DNA of 64,000 nt from Phallus indusiatus (Eukaryota; Basidiomycota; Agaricomycetes; Phallales; Phallaceae): contig JAQFWX010000018.1 in NCBI GenBank assembly GCA_027605045.1, positions 434,001-498,000 of the forward strand. Reading direction: 5' to 3'. The translations under genes were made by a program, and so were the position numbers. The first letter of the stretch is position 1. Each line of letters starts with the position of its first letter. A model generated the notes under the pieces. That model had not been told where the DNA came from. It saw only the letters and a list, made by a program, of their open reading frames with translations, and searched no databases. Of this stretch, positions 12,083 through 24,078 are shown piece after piece.

Positions 12083-12388
12083 AGTTGCAGCGGCGGTGGG
12101 GTACAACTGGGGGGCGCTTACATATCGCCGGTTCGTGACAGGTACTTTATGACAGACCGGGCCATTCATATGAATTTCAAGTCCTAAGCTGGGAAGGCGA
12201 CGAACGGCAGAAAATATATTGATAAAACGATTAAAAGCTCGAATACATATTATAAAGGTCGAAAGTAAGCAAGATGGGGTTATCCACAAAATATTGTCAA
12301 GTTAGGATGGAATATGCAAAATGATTCGATATTGGGCAATATATTTAAGGAGCATGTAAAGTTTCTGGCGGATTGATCGTTGGAAAGG
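12083..12388. promoter_or_regulatory. SEC16 promoter / Pumilio 3' UTR interval
   Basis: A 306-base gap between two minus-strand genes. It must carry the 3' end of the Pumilio transcript and the SEC16 promoter. No discrete TATA box or repeated motif stands out. Confidence 0.4.
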
Positions 12389-15300
12389 CTACGCTCTTTC
12401 TTCGATGGGTGCATTGGCATCTTCAGCTGGCTTCGCTTTATCAAGCAGACGTTCGACTAAAAGGTACTGAGCGTCAAGGAAAAAGAAAGACTCCAATTAC
12501 GTGGACGCACTCGAGATAAGATGTTTACTATATGCGCTGGAATATTTTCGCATGTTAGCCAGTTGAGGGCGAATTTTGTTGACAAGATCAGCTTTTTGGT
12601 CTTCTTCCACTACCATCAGCGATCGTTGTAAAACATAATCTACAATATATGAGTTTAATCCTGCATTAGTAATCGTTATAACGTACTGGCAAACTGATCC
12701 TTCATCATAGCTACAATAGGACTGACACCGTCCTGCTTGGGTGTCATCATCTCGTCAATTAATAATCGACGGTGTTCTGAGTCGGCCATGACGAGAGCCT
12801 TTTCGCAAACGTTAGATGCAAACTTGTGTTTTGCCATATGGAGCATTTGTCCTCGCAGCTTAGATATAATAAGAAGTCGATCCTCCGGTCTCCCGTGCTC
12901 TAACACAAATTGAATCACGTAGTTCTAGCAAAAACGCATTGAGAACATGAAAGAATAGTTAATGATATTCAAAGCTCACTCCAAATTGATCCTGCATAAG
13001 GTTCACAGTGAATTTATGCAATTCGTCGAGAAGAGGTCGATTTTGTTCTTCTGTCAAATGCTCGAAGCAACGTTGTAATACTCGACAACCATATGGATGA
13101 GTCGAGAGCTCGTAGACATTTCCTCGAAAGGCGTTGACGAAGCCTAGCTTGTCAGGAGATACTCTCTCGATCAACTTTTGGATAACCTAAGAAAGGTTTG
13201 AACACAAAAAGCGAGGGAAGATGGACGGAAATCATACGTGGTTGCCATTGGCGTCTTTGACACACTTAAGTACGTGGCTATCAAGCTCCTTCACAAAGTT
13301 GGCTTGCTGTTCCGGAAGAATACACTCTATAGCCTACAGAAAAATATAAAAATCAAAATGAATTCTGCGTACAAATATCTCTGTACCTTTTGAACTACTC
13401 TGCATCCATACATCTGCAAAGAAAGTGCAAGGATATGTCCTTCCATGGCAGACGCCAATTGAGACTTGTGTACTTGAATACCATGCTCGAATAATTTTTG
13501 AATAACCTGTTGAAAACATATCAACGATCCTCTTTTGCAACAGACAAATACCACACACATAATTGCCGAAAACGTCTTGAATAAGCTGGAGCGCGTTATT
13601 TGGGACGATTTCATCGAACACAATTTGTTTTTCTTCGCTAGAAGCAGTCTCTAGCTTTTGCTGGATAAAACGGGAGCCATGTTGATCACCACTAAACTCC
13701 ACTATATAGCCAAAGATATCCTAGGAAATCAAGTTAGCATGTAGGCGTTGATCAGGTGGGAACACTGTACTCGTAATTCCCACTTCCGAGTTTTATTGGC
13801 GCGGAATTCATCCAGTAGAGCACTTCGGAGGGGGGTAGAGCCTCCGATATCTAAACGGCGACCAGGTCTTAAATTAGGGTATATATGCATCGCATGGGGA
13901 TTATTTACACCATGCGAATAGACCGGGGTTGCTGGCAATACATTAGTTCCTAATAAAACAGGAAGTTGACCGGTATATTCGATACTTGTTGGGTATGGCT
14001 GTGAATGAGGGGAAGGTGTGGAATGACGAATAGATGCAAGTATTAAGTTTTGTTGATGAGATAATTGATGATGCTGTGGTTGAATTGAGTATTGCATATT
14101 CTGACAGAATCGACAGTCAACTTATCAACGAATGTGACTATGTATATAAAACAACACTATACTTGAAGTTCCCTTTTTTTGTTCTCGGAAAGATTGCCGA
14201 CTGGTACAGCGGCTAATTGAGGAGTGGGGATTCCATTAGGAATTCCTGAATGACTTGGAGGGGGGTGGTACACCATAGCCTGGTGCGGTGAATAGAAATA
14301 CTGTGATCCCGAGTTTCGTGCTCCATTATATTCATAAAATAGACCTGTAGGATTTCTGTGGTGTATATCGTGGGCGGGATGAATGGGCTGAGCAGCGACA
14401 GGAGGGTACAGTCCACCGGGAGAGGGGGTTACACTAGTTGGACCACCAGAGCTATAGATGTTCGGATCGTTCGGGTTACGATAGGAGTCATACGAGTAAG
14501 GATATTCCAATGGAAAAGACTCTCGGGCGGCATTAGTAGGATAAAAAGTAGAATAATCTTGAGGATAAGGTCCGTAGGGAGGACGCGTTGGCTGCATCGC
14601 GGGCGGGCGAATCTGAGGGACATTGAATCCGTTGGTTGGAGGAGCGGTTTGCAGAGACTGAGGTTGTTGAGAATGTTGAGGGCGGTAGTGAGTTCCACTA
14701 GGATTGGAGGCATAGTCGTCTTCTACAACCATACCTCTGACTCCTAAAGCGAGCTCGTCGACATTTGGGACAGGCTGAGATCCTGCATTGTCATATGAAG
14801 TTCGACTACCAGAGGTATGAACCGATTGAGTATTTGACGAATTTGTAAACGGCGCAATGAACCCATTCGATCGTGTAGGTGAAGTGGGTTTTGTTGCACT
14901 ATTGTCGAAACGTTGAGGGGAAAATGATGCACTTTTGGTAGCACGCTCTGTAGTATCTTCTAACAACCTCCTTTCGTCTTCATGACCTAGGCTTACAATG
15001 CGCGGCGCGGATAATGCTGCCGCGTGAGCTGCCGTGGCTTGTCTTTGTCGGGCTTGCTGAAGGCCATAGGCATGATTTGGAGAATGGTTATCCTGTGCGG
15101 TTGCATTATAATTAAAATTAAAAAAATTGGTGAAAAGACTTGCCATTTGTACAGTGTCTTTCTTTTGAGGACTGCCAATATCTCCATTGGGGATTGTCGC
15201 GCTTCCTATGTCCCATGACGCAGTCTGCCGGGGAGTATTCCAGGTCGGTACAACGACAGCTGGTCGGAAATTGGATTCGGCAGGTGTAGATTCATTCAGG

Positions 15301-15647
15301 CTTGTTACAGAAGACATTGAAGCAGTCCGTTTTGAGTTGGCGGATCCGTTAGCAAACACCTTTTAAAACCGCGTCAGTTTTTGAGCAAAAAAAAGTTACA
15401 CAAAAAAGAAGAGCACCTGCCAACCGCTAGTGAGATTTTTTAAACCACCTCCACTTGCCATAGGCATGCCAAACATATTGTTAGACGACGTGAATTTGTG
15501 CTAATGGACAGAGTAGTTAATTTTTAGACTTTAACTGCCAAACGAAGGTAGACATACACCACCGGGAGATGCATGAGGAGATTGCCCACCAGAATTACTG
15601 GAGGAACCAGATGGCTTACGAGGTGTTCCGGTAGGATTTGAACTCAT
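12389..15647 (-). CDS. Pumilio-family (PUF) RNA-binding protein, Puf3/PUM type
   Basis: Sequence-specific 3' UTR-binding repressor. The N-terminal half is low-complexity (Ser, Asn, Pro, Tyr, Gln), starting [17 protein letters not shown]. The C-terminal Pumilio homology domain runs from [14 protein letters not shown] to IERLLDKAK, spread over several short exons between about 13830 and 12440. All eight repeats are present. Their base-reading cores in order are SRFIQQ, NYVIQK, CRVVQK, NHVIQK, CRVLQR, NYVIQF, SNVCEK and NYVLQR. This is the human PUM1 / yeast Puf3 set, which reads UGUA(N)AUA. Exon 1 ends at SPGG and a second small exon covers [14 protein letters not shown]. The stop follows PIEERA. 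Puf3 in yeast regulates nuclear-encoded mitochondrial mRNAs; transfer of that role here is inference. Confidence 0.92.
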
Positions 15648-16593
15648 TTAGGAGGTGAAAAGCGAAAACTTCGGATTATTTTTTTGAAATGAAAAAGACC
15701 TGTAGGCTACCGAAACTTGCGAAACAATTATACTGAGTCTATGTGGAGTTGAGGGTTGAAATAGCGACACCTGTATGAGAAAAATATAGGTTTGACAGAA
15801 ATGAAAGAGTTTGACTGCAAGACCGACTAGAATGTAAAGAGTATGTCCAATAAAATAAGAGGTTACAATTTATTCAGCCAAGACCTCTTCTTTGTTCGAA
15901 ACCAAGGATAGGTTTCTTATTAAACGGCTACAGGGCGAGAAACTGAAAGACTATGGTCCAGAATAGGTGAAAAAAGGTACTTTTGGAGCAAAAAAAAAGA
16001 AACGACAGGAAAAAAAGAGGTATCGAGAAAAAGAGAGACGGGAAGGGTGGGGAAGGACCTTAGGCTAGTATTCGCCCCTTGAATTGCCGCTCTTGCCCGG
16101 CAGCGCCTGACGGGTGTTTCATCATAAGTATTTTCAAGCTTAGGATGTTCACGCCATTTAAAATTTTTTTTCTTGAAATGGCGTAAAATTAGGAATGCCT
16201 TCAGAATCTAATTGCACGGAACTAGAAAAGTTGTGTCATGAAATCACGCAGGTCCCAAGCCTCGGCGCACCCCGATGCACTCAGTGGAGTGACTGGTATG
16301 TGCACTACAGACCACACAAAAAGATGTCCGTTTGTTAAAAAAAAAGAATAGCCTGATTTGACTTTCTATTTTACTGCAAGATAATTCTTAGATTCAATCA
16401 GCTGAAGACTTCAGGGTTGAACTTTATGGCATCGCATAGCTGATCGTTTTAGGCCTCATCCGGTCGCTTCGGTAACAAGCTTGGAGAGGTAGCCGATCAA
16501 ATACTTTGTTAGCCGATTAGGATATACAAAAAAGGAGTACGAAAAAAAATTAACTACATAAGGGTATTTAAAGAAAGAACGTCGACGGAATAT
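15648..16593. other. Intergenic stretch (Pumilio promoter / kinesin 3' UTR)
   Basis: About 945 bases with several A and T runs and no supported gene. It must hold the Pumilio promoter and probably a long 5' UTR, plus the kinesin 3' UTR. A hairpin-forming inverted repeat lies at 16151-16184 and is listed separately. Confidence 0.5.
16151..16184. repeat. Inverted repeat with T-rich loop
   Basis: acgccattt (16151-16159) and its perfect complement aaatggcgt (16176-16184) flank a 16-base AT-rich spacer containing a run of T. It could form a hairpin in the Pumilio upstream region or act as a paired protein-binding site. It does not resemble a known fungal terminator. Confidence 0.5.
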
Positions 16594-19500
16594 CTAGCTT
16601 CCCCGTGGTGTGAAAAACCATGATGCCCGTTTCGCTGGACAGGATGTTGTCATAGTATGCACCTTCAACAAAAAGACGTTAAAATACTTACTGGAACCAC
16701 TGGAAAAAAATCGTCATGAGTTTTACAAATGACATCGTAATAAGACATAGCATACCTGCCCTCCTCTGCTTGCACGCGATTTAATGGCGATGCCACGGAA
16801 GAGTTGGCATAGCCTGTCACCGAGTTCCCAGAGCTCGTCGGAGGCTGCTGTCCTCCTCCGCCTCTTAATGGCTTGGCGATACGTCCGAAGCTAAGACCTC
16901 CTCCGACGGACGTTTTAACAGCTTGATAAATGAAGTCAATCAGTCAATTTTGTATGTAATACCGTGAAATTTGCGCGAACCCCTCGCTTGCTCTAGCCGT
17001 TCTTTCACAGCTTGAATCTGCGCTTCGAACTTCTGATTTTGAGCAACCAGACGTCTGTCAGCTTCTTGTAATAACGCCTCCAAATTTTGTATGCGTTCGT
17101 TCCTTGCGAGAAGTTTGCGTTCAGCGATACCTGCTTCCTTCTTGAGCGACGAATTCTGATCAACCAGCTAAAATAATTGTAGAGTATATATCAGTGCAAC
17201 TGCATATGCTTGGCGGTTGATCGTCGGACGAACCTGCTTCTGAACTAACGTCAACTGTTCAAGATTACGTTCTAAAAACGCCATCTTTTTCTGTTGAGCT
17301 TTACTGTTACTATTGCGGATGACATTGTTGTATTGTTCCTTGATCTCGTCCAGCTGAATCTCCAGCTCAACGACCTAGTGACAGAATTAATAACACCTTC
17401 ACAAACAACTGAGTTGATTGATTAACCTTCTCGCAACGGTTCTGAAGATCCCGCATCAGATTCTTCTTCACTCCCTCAAATTCAGCCAATTGGACGGTGA
17501 TAGCCTTGCGTGTTCGCTCGAGATCTTTCGCACTCTCTGCCAAATTCTTCCCACCCTCAATGCCAGCGGAAGTGACAGCAAATGCACGCTTGGATCAATA
17601 TAAACAGGTGTCGCCATAACGTTATAACAAGGAATATTCGTACCTTGAGTTCCTCGTTGAGGTTCTTCAACTCGGAGATATTGGCAGTCAGATTGCGAAC
17701 TTCATTTGACTTCAAATCTAATTGTTGGCGTAGATCTTGCAGTTCGTTCAGATGAGCGTCGCGTTTGGCAGCAAATTGTGCCTCCAGTTTATTCTGGACA
17801 CGTTTAGATATAGTTTATTCTATATTGAACAACTAAACGCACCTTATATTGAGTCATAGACTCTGCAACGTCAACGTTGCTTAGCTCCTCTTCTCGAATT
17901 GACTTCTCTATATAAAGAATCAGTAGAGAATCGTGCATACCAAATGTTTTTTCCTACCTAAAAGTTCCTCGTATTCGCTTTCCAGGCTTGTTAAGCGTTG
18001 TTCTAATTCGGCTTTCCTTCGCTCATGGTGTTCGCTAGTCTCCTGAGCAACTAATAACTTATCCATGAGGTCTCGGATTTGCTGTTGACCTTCCGTTAAT
18101 TGACGTCTTATCAAAGCGATATCATCCGAAGCAAATGACATTGGACCATCAGAATCGACGGCATCCAATTTGGCTAATGTCGAACGTAATAATTCTTCCT
18201 TCTCTGAGAAGGCACCCTGCTGTACATAATGCTGTTAAAGTGGAAGTATCAACAGAGAGAAATATGATTACTGTGTCGAATTGAGCCATCATGATTGCCA
18301 TCTTTTCTGCCTTCTTCTTTTCTTTGTCTTCGACAGAGGAATCTTTCTGAAGGGCCTTTAATTCTTCATTGAACTTCTTAACGTCCTCCAACTCGTTCGT
18401 AAGGTCTTGGTTCTGTTCCTTCAAAATGTCAATGGTGATATTACTCTCTTTAATATCATATTCTAAACGTTCCACTTTTAGTCGGAGTTCACTCATTTGA
18501 GTGGAAATTATTTTATTTTCCTGTTTTAAGAAGTTACTCATATGCATCCACGTCCGCTGATCAAAGGGAAGGGGTACCTTGGATAGTGAAGCTTCAGATT
18601 CTTTGACAAAGTTCAATTCCTCTCGAAGTTCCTGAACCAGTTTCTGTTGAGCTGCTAGAGCACTCTCCTTCTCGCCTAGCTGATCGGTCAGCTCATTCTC
18701 CCTTCTTAAAAATTCATCTCGTTCATCCTTGTCTAATCCGATAACTGTCGGAGTTTGTGGTCTGCTGTCCAAATCGCCTCGGAGACTCTCAATTGCTGGA
18801 ATGGACGGAGTAGCACTCCTTGTCGTCGAAGGGGTTGAAGGTGGTGGAGCTTTTTTGGAGGACGAAATGGGAACACCAAGCTTGTCCGCAGCCGCATAAT
18901 TTGCAGTATCAACCTGTCCACCTGAACGCCAAATAGAAAGCTCTGCTTCCAACGCCTGAATATACGATTGATATGACACGTTCGCAGTTTGAGACTTCTT
19001 AAGCAGACTTTTAAGCTCCATCGGCGATAGCTCAGCGTTAACACGAGCAGTGTTCTTGATAGATTTCGCTCGCATACCAAATCGCAATGTCGATAATGTT
19101 TCGGCCTCGTTATACGATGATGGTGAGCAGTTGATGACCAAAGTTGTTCGAGAATTTCCTCCCAGAGACTCTTGGAGAATGCGAGTTAACTTCGAGTCTC
19201 GGTACGGAATGTGATTTGACTATTAAGGAAAGGCAATATCTCTCAGTAAACCATAGTATAAAAAAACAATTGGTACGAACCTTCCCGTCAGTCAACGCAT
19301 TAATAACCATTCCGAGAGCTGATAGCGATTTATTAATTTTCTTAGCTTCTTCCAAAGTCTGCCCAGAGGCGCCAGTTTTTCCAACCTTTTCCGATCCTGC
19401 CAAATCAACGAGATATAAATTACCAGTCTTTTGAGCTCCAGTTTCAGTGTTGCGTTGTTGTATAGTAATTAGGAATATGGAATGAGACCGCGAACTTTCG

Positions 19501-20445
19501 GCATTCATATCTAGCGATGTACACAGTCAAAACGAAAGGGGTACCGAAGGCAAAGCACATACTGGTGGCTGTAACTATCCGAGCTTGACTCCCTTGCCGC
19601 ATAATTTCGTAAACCTCCTTCGTGCTGCCTACATAGTAATCAGACAGATTTTTAACATAGACACCCTTGTTCTTTTCCTCGTGAATTTGGAGATTATCGT
19701 TCTGCGCTGTAAGGCAGATCATTATTAGCGCACAATGGAGTGGAAAATTAATTTAATAAATCTTACGAGCTAACAAGTCCCGTATACGTTCTAAATATAT
19801 CTCCATGTATGAAACTTTAACAAGATATTCCAGGCGGGGATCCGATTCGACTATAGAGGAGAAGATTTGCTGGGTAATTCGCGGTACAATGCCTTTGAGT
19901 TCTTCCGAATCAATGTCTGCACCCTGACCAGAACTGAAAATCCTTAGGTTTAAACATTTGAACAACGCGTACCATCATAGTAAAGGTCTTGCCCGATCCC
20001 GTTTGACCATAAGCGAATACCGTGCCATTATATCCATCCATAACATCTAAAAATACTTAAAATGACTGACGAAAAAGGAAAGGAAGTGAGTCTACCCTTG
20101 ACAATACTGCGGTTGCCATCAAGTTTAATGCAGAACGCTACTGAACAAAGTGAAGACACTTACTCACTGATACCGTACTCAAAAATCTCATGCTGCTTTG
20201 TTCCCATTGGAAAAACGCGATCGAATGTAAAACCATCCTTCTCCGTACCTTGACTCAACTGAGCAGAGCGTAAATGGACTGTGCGCAAGTTATCATCGAA
20301 GGAAACGACGATTTCGCTGCCTTCGCGCTGCTCGATTGCATTCATAGGTCGGAACCTATGATTTAAGGACTCGATCGATATACTCAAAACATGAAGAACG
20401 TTACACGTACCGACAAACAACCTTGATATTTGTTGAAGTAGACAT
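16594..20445 (-). CDS. Conventional kinesin heavy chain (kinesin-1)
   Basis: Plus-end microtubule motor for vesicle and organelle transport. The motor head starts [17 protein letters not shown] and has the P-loop GQTGSGKT, switch [12 protein letters not shown], switch [19 protein letters not shown] and the family string [15 protein letters not shown]. The neck linker region ends [18 protein letters not shown] hinge and long coiled-coil stalk follow, including [14 protein letters not shown] and [18 protein letters not shown] heptads. The tail has [13 protein letters not shown], with the regulatory IAK-type motif, and ends [13 protein letters not shown], the fungal kinesin-1 C-terminus. This end needs an 8-nt exon (16692-16699). 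A stop-free 57-base intron candidate (18521-18577) would add 19 residues if retained. The start ATG is at 20445, split soon after by an intron at VCR|F. Confidence 0.93.
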
Positions 20446-20794
20446 GGTGCGTGGTCGTGTCAATGCAAAAGTGGTTGATAATTATAATGTAACAAATCGT
20501 CTATGCGAATGTTTGAAAATTGACAGGGTATAAAGCTCTCTAGAACGGAATTGAGAATTGAGGAAAGATGTGCGAATAACTCCTAGCATGCAGGTGGCCG
20601 TGTTGGCCTGGATCGTCTCCTGTAATAAATTTTTGGAGACCGTGACGGTGGTCAACAAGCGCGCCAGAGAAGATTGACACTCCGAAGTACGACTCGAACG
20701 CGCAAGCATGTTACAATAAATACTATTTTTGAGCTGGGGTTGGCTAAAAATTTATCATACATAAAATAAACTAAATCATTCCGTTTTCTCTCAT
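20446..20794 (-). promoter_or_regulatory. Kinesin upstream region with a 75-codon upstream open frame
   Basis: The gap between the kinesin start and the next gene's stop holds an ATG-initiated frame at 20482-20709 (-), starting MLARSSRTSECQSSLARLL. It ends 36 bases before the kinesin ATG on the same strand. It has no recognisable domain. It could be a small Arg/Ser-rich protein, an upstream ORF in the kinesin leader, or chance. Confidence 0.3.
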
Positions 20795-22470
20795 TTAATT
20801 GTCATCGAAAAATCCATCGAAATCCCAAAAGGCTTTGTCACCGCCTTCACGCATCCATCCGTTCCTTTCCAAACTAAGGAAAGAAGTCCTTACGAAAAGA
20901 CTTCCGTCCAAAAGCTCGGCGCCTTTGAGTTCGACATCCTTGAAGTGTCCCTTGGGTGTAATGCCATAAAGGGTGGCGTAACGAGCGAACGCTCGGACCA
21001 GCTTTAACACGTGTTCTCCAGGATGCAAAAGAACGGACTGAGCAATAGGATACCACAGGTTGGGGTACAGATTTTCTTGAGTAAACGTTTCTTTGTGGGG
21101 AGTAGGAACTGGACCAGGGGGCTTAAGGTTGGCTGTCGCATCATAGAAGCCTTCGATATTAAGGGGAGTGCGACCTTGGGAGATCCAAAAACCGAGGAAG
21201 GAAGCGAAATACGCCCGAAGTAGTATACGTTTGGAATCTTTATTTACGAGATTAAGAATTGGGGAAAGGAAATGACTCGCAGTTATAAAGTGCATACTAT
21301 TGGGAAATATCCGTCATTGTGGATCGAGTGCTCACAGATAAGAGAAAATATGAAAACGTACGCAAAAAAGTCAGCTTTGAAAGGCCGGTTTTTCCTGAAG
21401 CCACCAATTCCATACACAACAGAAATAGACCACACTAATTCTTCCAAACTGCTATCTGTTGCCGCGGAGGTGCTTGTATCAGCCTGCCAGGTTAAAGCAT
21501 ATTCTTTGATAACTGATCCAAGCTCCTTAACGCAATTATCGAAGTAGCGTTCCAAATCGCCGGATGGTTTCTTTGGGTTAAGTCTTTGATCCTTAAGAAC
21601 TCGATCAAGAATGGACAACGTATGGACATTCGAGGGAGATCCATTCGCATGGAGAGTCAGCTTTTGTTCCAGCGCAGTCACCAAAGACGGGGACCTGGAT
21701 GCATTGAGAAAATCTTCGGTAATCAGGTCAGAAGTCGTAACACGATGCACTGCCGTTTGTGCGAGACCTACATTGACAAAAATAATTATGAATCCGTTTA
21801 TATGCCTTTTATGTGCAACTAACGTACCTGCAGCGACCATGCCAAGATGTCCAAACTCAATTCCGTAGCCTACATAAATCTCCGGGTGTAAAAGACCAGC
21901 AAGGATTCGGCTGACCATCTCAGGATGTTTTTGTCCAAAATTAGCGTCAGGGGAAAAGATGAATTTTTCCAACGTTGAAGCGGTCCCATGTTCTCTCAGC
22001 TCATTAACAAAAAACTTCAAATATGCTTGATAGTAACTGAAAGGATATCATGAACGAACAGTACTTGTGGGGTCGGAGGAGGAGCTTACGCTTCATCGCC
22101 CAGGTGGTCTTTCCAATTGTCAACGGAAATTAGACCAGGAGAGGGATAAGCCTTAATTTGATAGGATGCATGGTAATCGTATGCTTCCTGAAGAATTTTG
22201 GGCGTAGCACCAAGCGCATAGGCAGCGTAGAGATGATGGGAAAGATGACTGATTTCACAAAGGAATTAATTATGTCGAATGAATGAAAGGAAGAAATACA
22301 AGTTACTTATGAAACCGTTTTTCATTGAAAAAGCAATGGAATTTGACGAAATCTTCTTTCAACAAACGAACCAAAGCCTCTGCCGATTCTGCTGACGTTC
22401 CAGGAAGAGTATAGGCCGATTGCAAGGGCAATGGGAACAAAGCATCCAATTCAAGCTGAGAGAAGGACAT
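20795..22470 (-). CDS. Questin-oxidase-like protein (DUF4243; HypA/AflY-like)
   Basis: Family of Baeyer-Villiger-type oxidases seen in fungal polyketide pathways and, more broadly, as orphan genes in basidiomycetes. Starts MSFSQLELDALFPLPLQ at 22470. Family blocks follow in order: FHCFFNEKRFHNHLSHHLYAAYALGA (joined across an intron), PKILQEAYDYHASYQ, NWKDHLGDEAYYQAYLKFF, HPEIYVGYGIEFGHLGMVAAG, then the C-terminal HFITASHFL, LRAYFASFLGFWISQGRP-type segment, and AFARYATLYGITPKG. It ends FWDFDGFFDDN. Several His residues in the first half are plausible catalytic or cofactor residues, but the mechanism cannot be read here. No polyketide synthase or other pathway gene is nearby, so a role in secondary metabolism is not supported by context. 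Confidence 0.85.
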
Positions 22471-22979
22471 GCTGTAAACACGAGACTGACCACGGTATAG
22501 GGTGTGGGGTTGGTGCAGGGTGGTTAAACCATATCTTAAATATCAATTGCTAGGTATCCAGATGCGAAACACCATATGATATCATGAGATCACAGCTGAC
22601 CAAGAATTAGAAAGTGAGAGACTTCGCAGTCGCCGCCAACAAATTATACCTGATGTGGGTTCAGGCCATTCTCTCAATTTGATTCGGGTTCACATTTGAA
22701 GCGGAAGCCTGAGTAAGATTAGACCGTTTTGCGCGGCTTCACATTACGTTGCAGTGGGAAGGATGTCGTGGCATTCCCAGGGTCAACTGACAAAAGTGTC
22801 CAAAACATACGTGGTCCTTTGAGTGGAATCCAAGGAATCACAGATTCAGATTCTCGGGATTCTCCATGGCTCGCGTGGTTTCGATTGTCCTCAATGAGCA
22901 GGGCAATGACCTTTGTCCAAGGCGGTTTGGAGGCCCATAAATTCAGCCTTGGAACGATGGTGGTTTGGAAGCATCAGCG
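22471..22979. promoter_or_regulatory. Bidirectional upstream region between DUF4243 gene and BTB gene
   Basis: A 509-base interval between divergent starts. It should hold both promoters. No supported coding sequence, TATA box or repeat was identified. Confidence 0.4.
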
Positions 22980-24040
22980 ATGACCCGTAGAGAAGTCTTG
23001 ACGATCGAGAAGCCCGACACCTGTGGCACTTATTCAAAAGTACTTGCGCTAGCCGAGGAACGCCAGCATCCTCACTTTTGGTTTCACGACGGAGATACCC
23101 TGCTTTCAACCGAGGGCATCTATTTTAGGATACACGGCGCTCGGGTCATTCCTCTGTCCAAGACGTTGTCGTCGCTTTTCGAGCAAGTCCCAGACTCGCA
23201 AGCACTATATTTTCTTCCTGAAGTAAAAGGTGGACTTCTCGCTTGGTCATGTCTATTAGGCCTTATTTACAGCAAAGAGTACGTGCTGACGTGGCTTTTT
23301 TTCCTTCGTTTTATACATGTTGACGAAACAAATAAATCAGACAAGCGACTGCCAATCCCAGCTTTCGTGAATTACTCTCCATGACACGCATAGCGGCGAT
23401 TTACGACTTTCCGCGCATTCAGTCATGGGCACTGGCCTGCATGCGTCGCAACTACTTCATCGATCCGGAACATATTCAGGCTGAAACGCAAGAAAACACG
23501 GAAGAGAAGCTGGTACAGGCCATAGAAGTATTCCGTGCCTGGTGGTTTCCCCAAGATAATCTTAATAATACCACACTCGCCATTTACGCTCTGGCTCGTC
23601 TAAAACCGGACGTGCTTTGGTTGTACAGCCTTGCACAGAGTATACAGCCCCAGATGTGGCAGATCATCGTAGCGACTAGAAAGGCAATGGAGGCTCGTTA
23701 CATTGAAATTGCCTCGTGTGTTTCTGACATCGCAGTGCAAGACAGAGAATCAGATGCCCATTGTAAAAAGACATGTCAAAGCTGGCTGGTGCAGTGGATG
23801 CATCACGCCCGCGAGCGAGATTCCGACGTGCTCAAGGTTTTACGACAACTGTCAACCGAGGACCCCCCGGATACTATTTGTCAAGAGTGCATCAACGATG
23901 CCCATGCATTTCTAAGCGAGGCGTACAGAGAGACATCACACAGTCTTCCTGTCTACACAGGACTCCACAAACAGAAAGTAGAAAGCTGGGATATAAGTCC
24001 GGTACTAATGGACACTGATTTACTATTGGCTCGCCTCTAA
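22980..24040 (+). CDS. BTB/POZ-domain protein, agaricomycete type
   Basis: Two exons; the intron after LIYSK joins ...SKEQATANPSFRELLSMTRI. The N-terminal BTB-like fold is recognised by HFWFHDGDTLLSTEGIYFRIHGARVIPLS, where an internal DGDTLLSTEG replaces the usual DVxxxSSDG, then SSLFEQVPDSQALYFLPEV. The second half has SMTRIAAIYDFPRIQSWALACM, the helical segment that follows BTB domains in the large mushroom family of these proteins, and then an unassigned C-terminus. BTB domains mediate dimerisation or cullin-3 recruitment; the client is unknown. The frame extends upstream to a TTG, but the first ATG is 22980. Its stop lies only 38 bases from that of the convergent OST3-like gene. Confidence 0.78.
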
Positions 24041-24078
24041 TTTTGTTTTCCTTTCCTCCTGTACAGCAATAATTGCCT

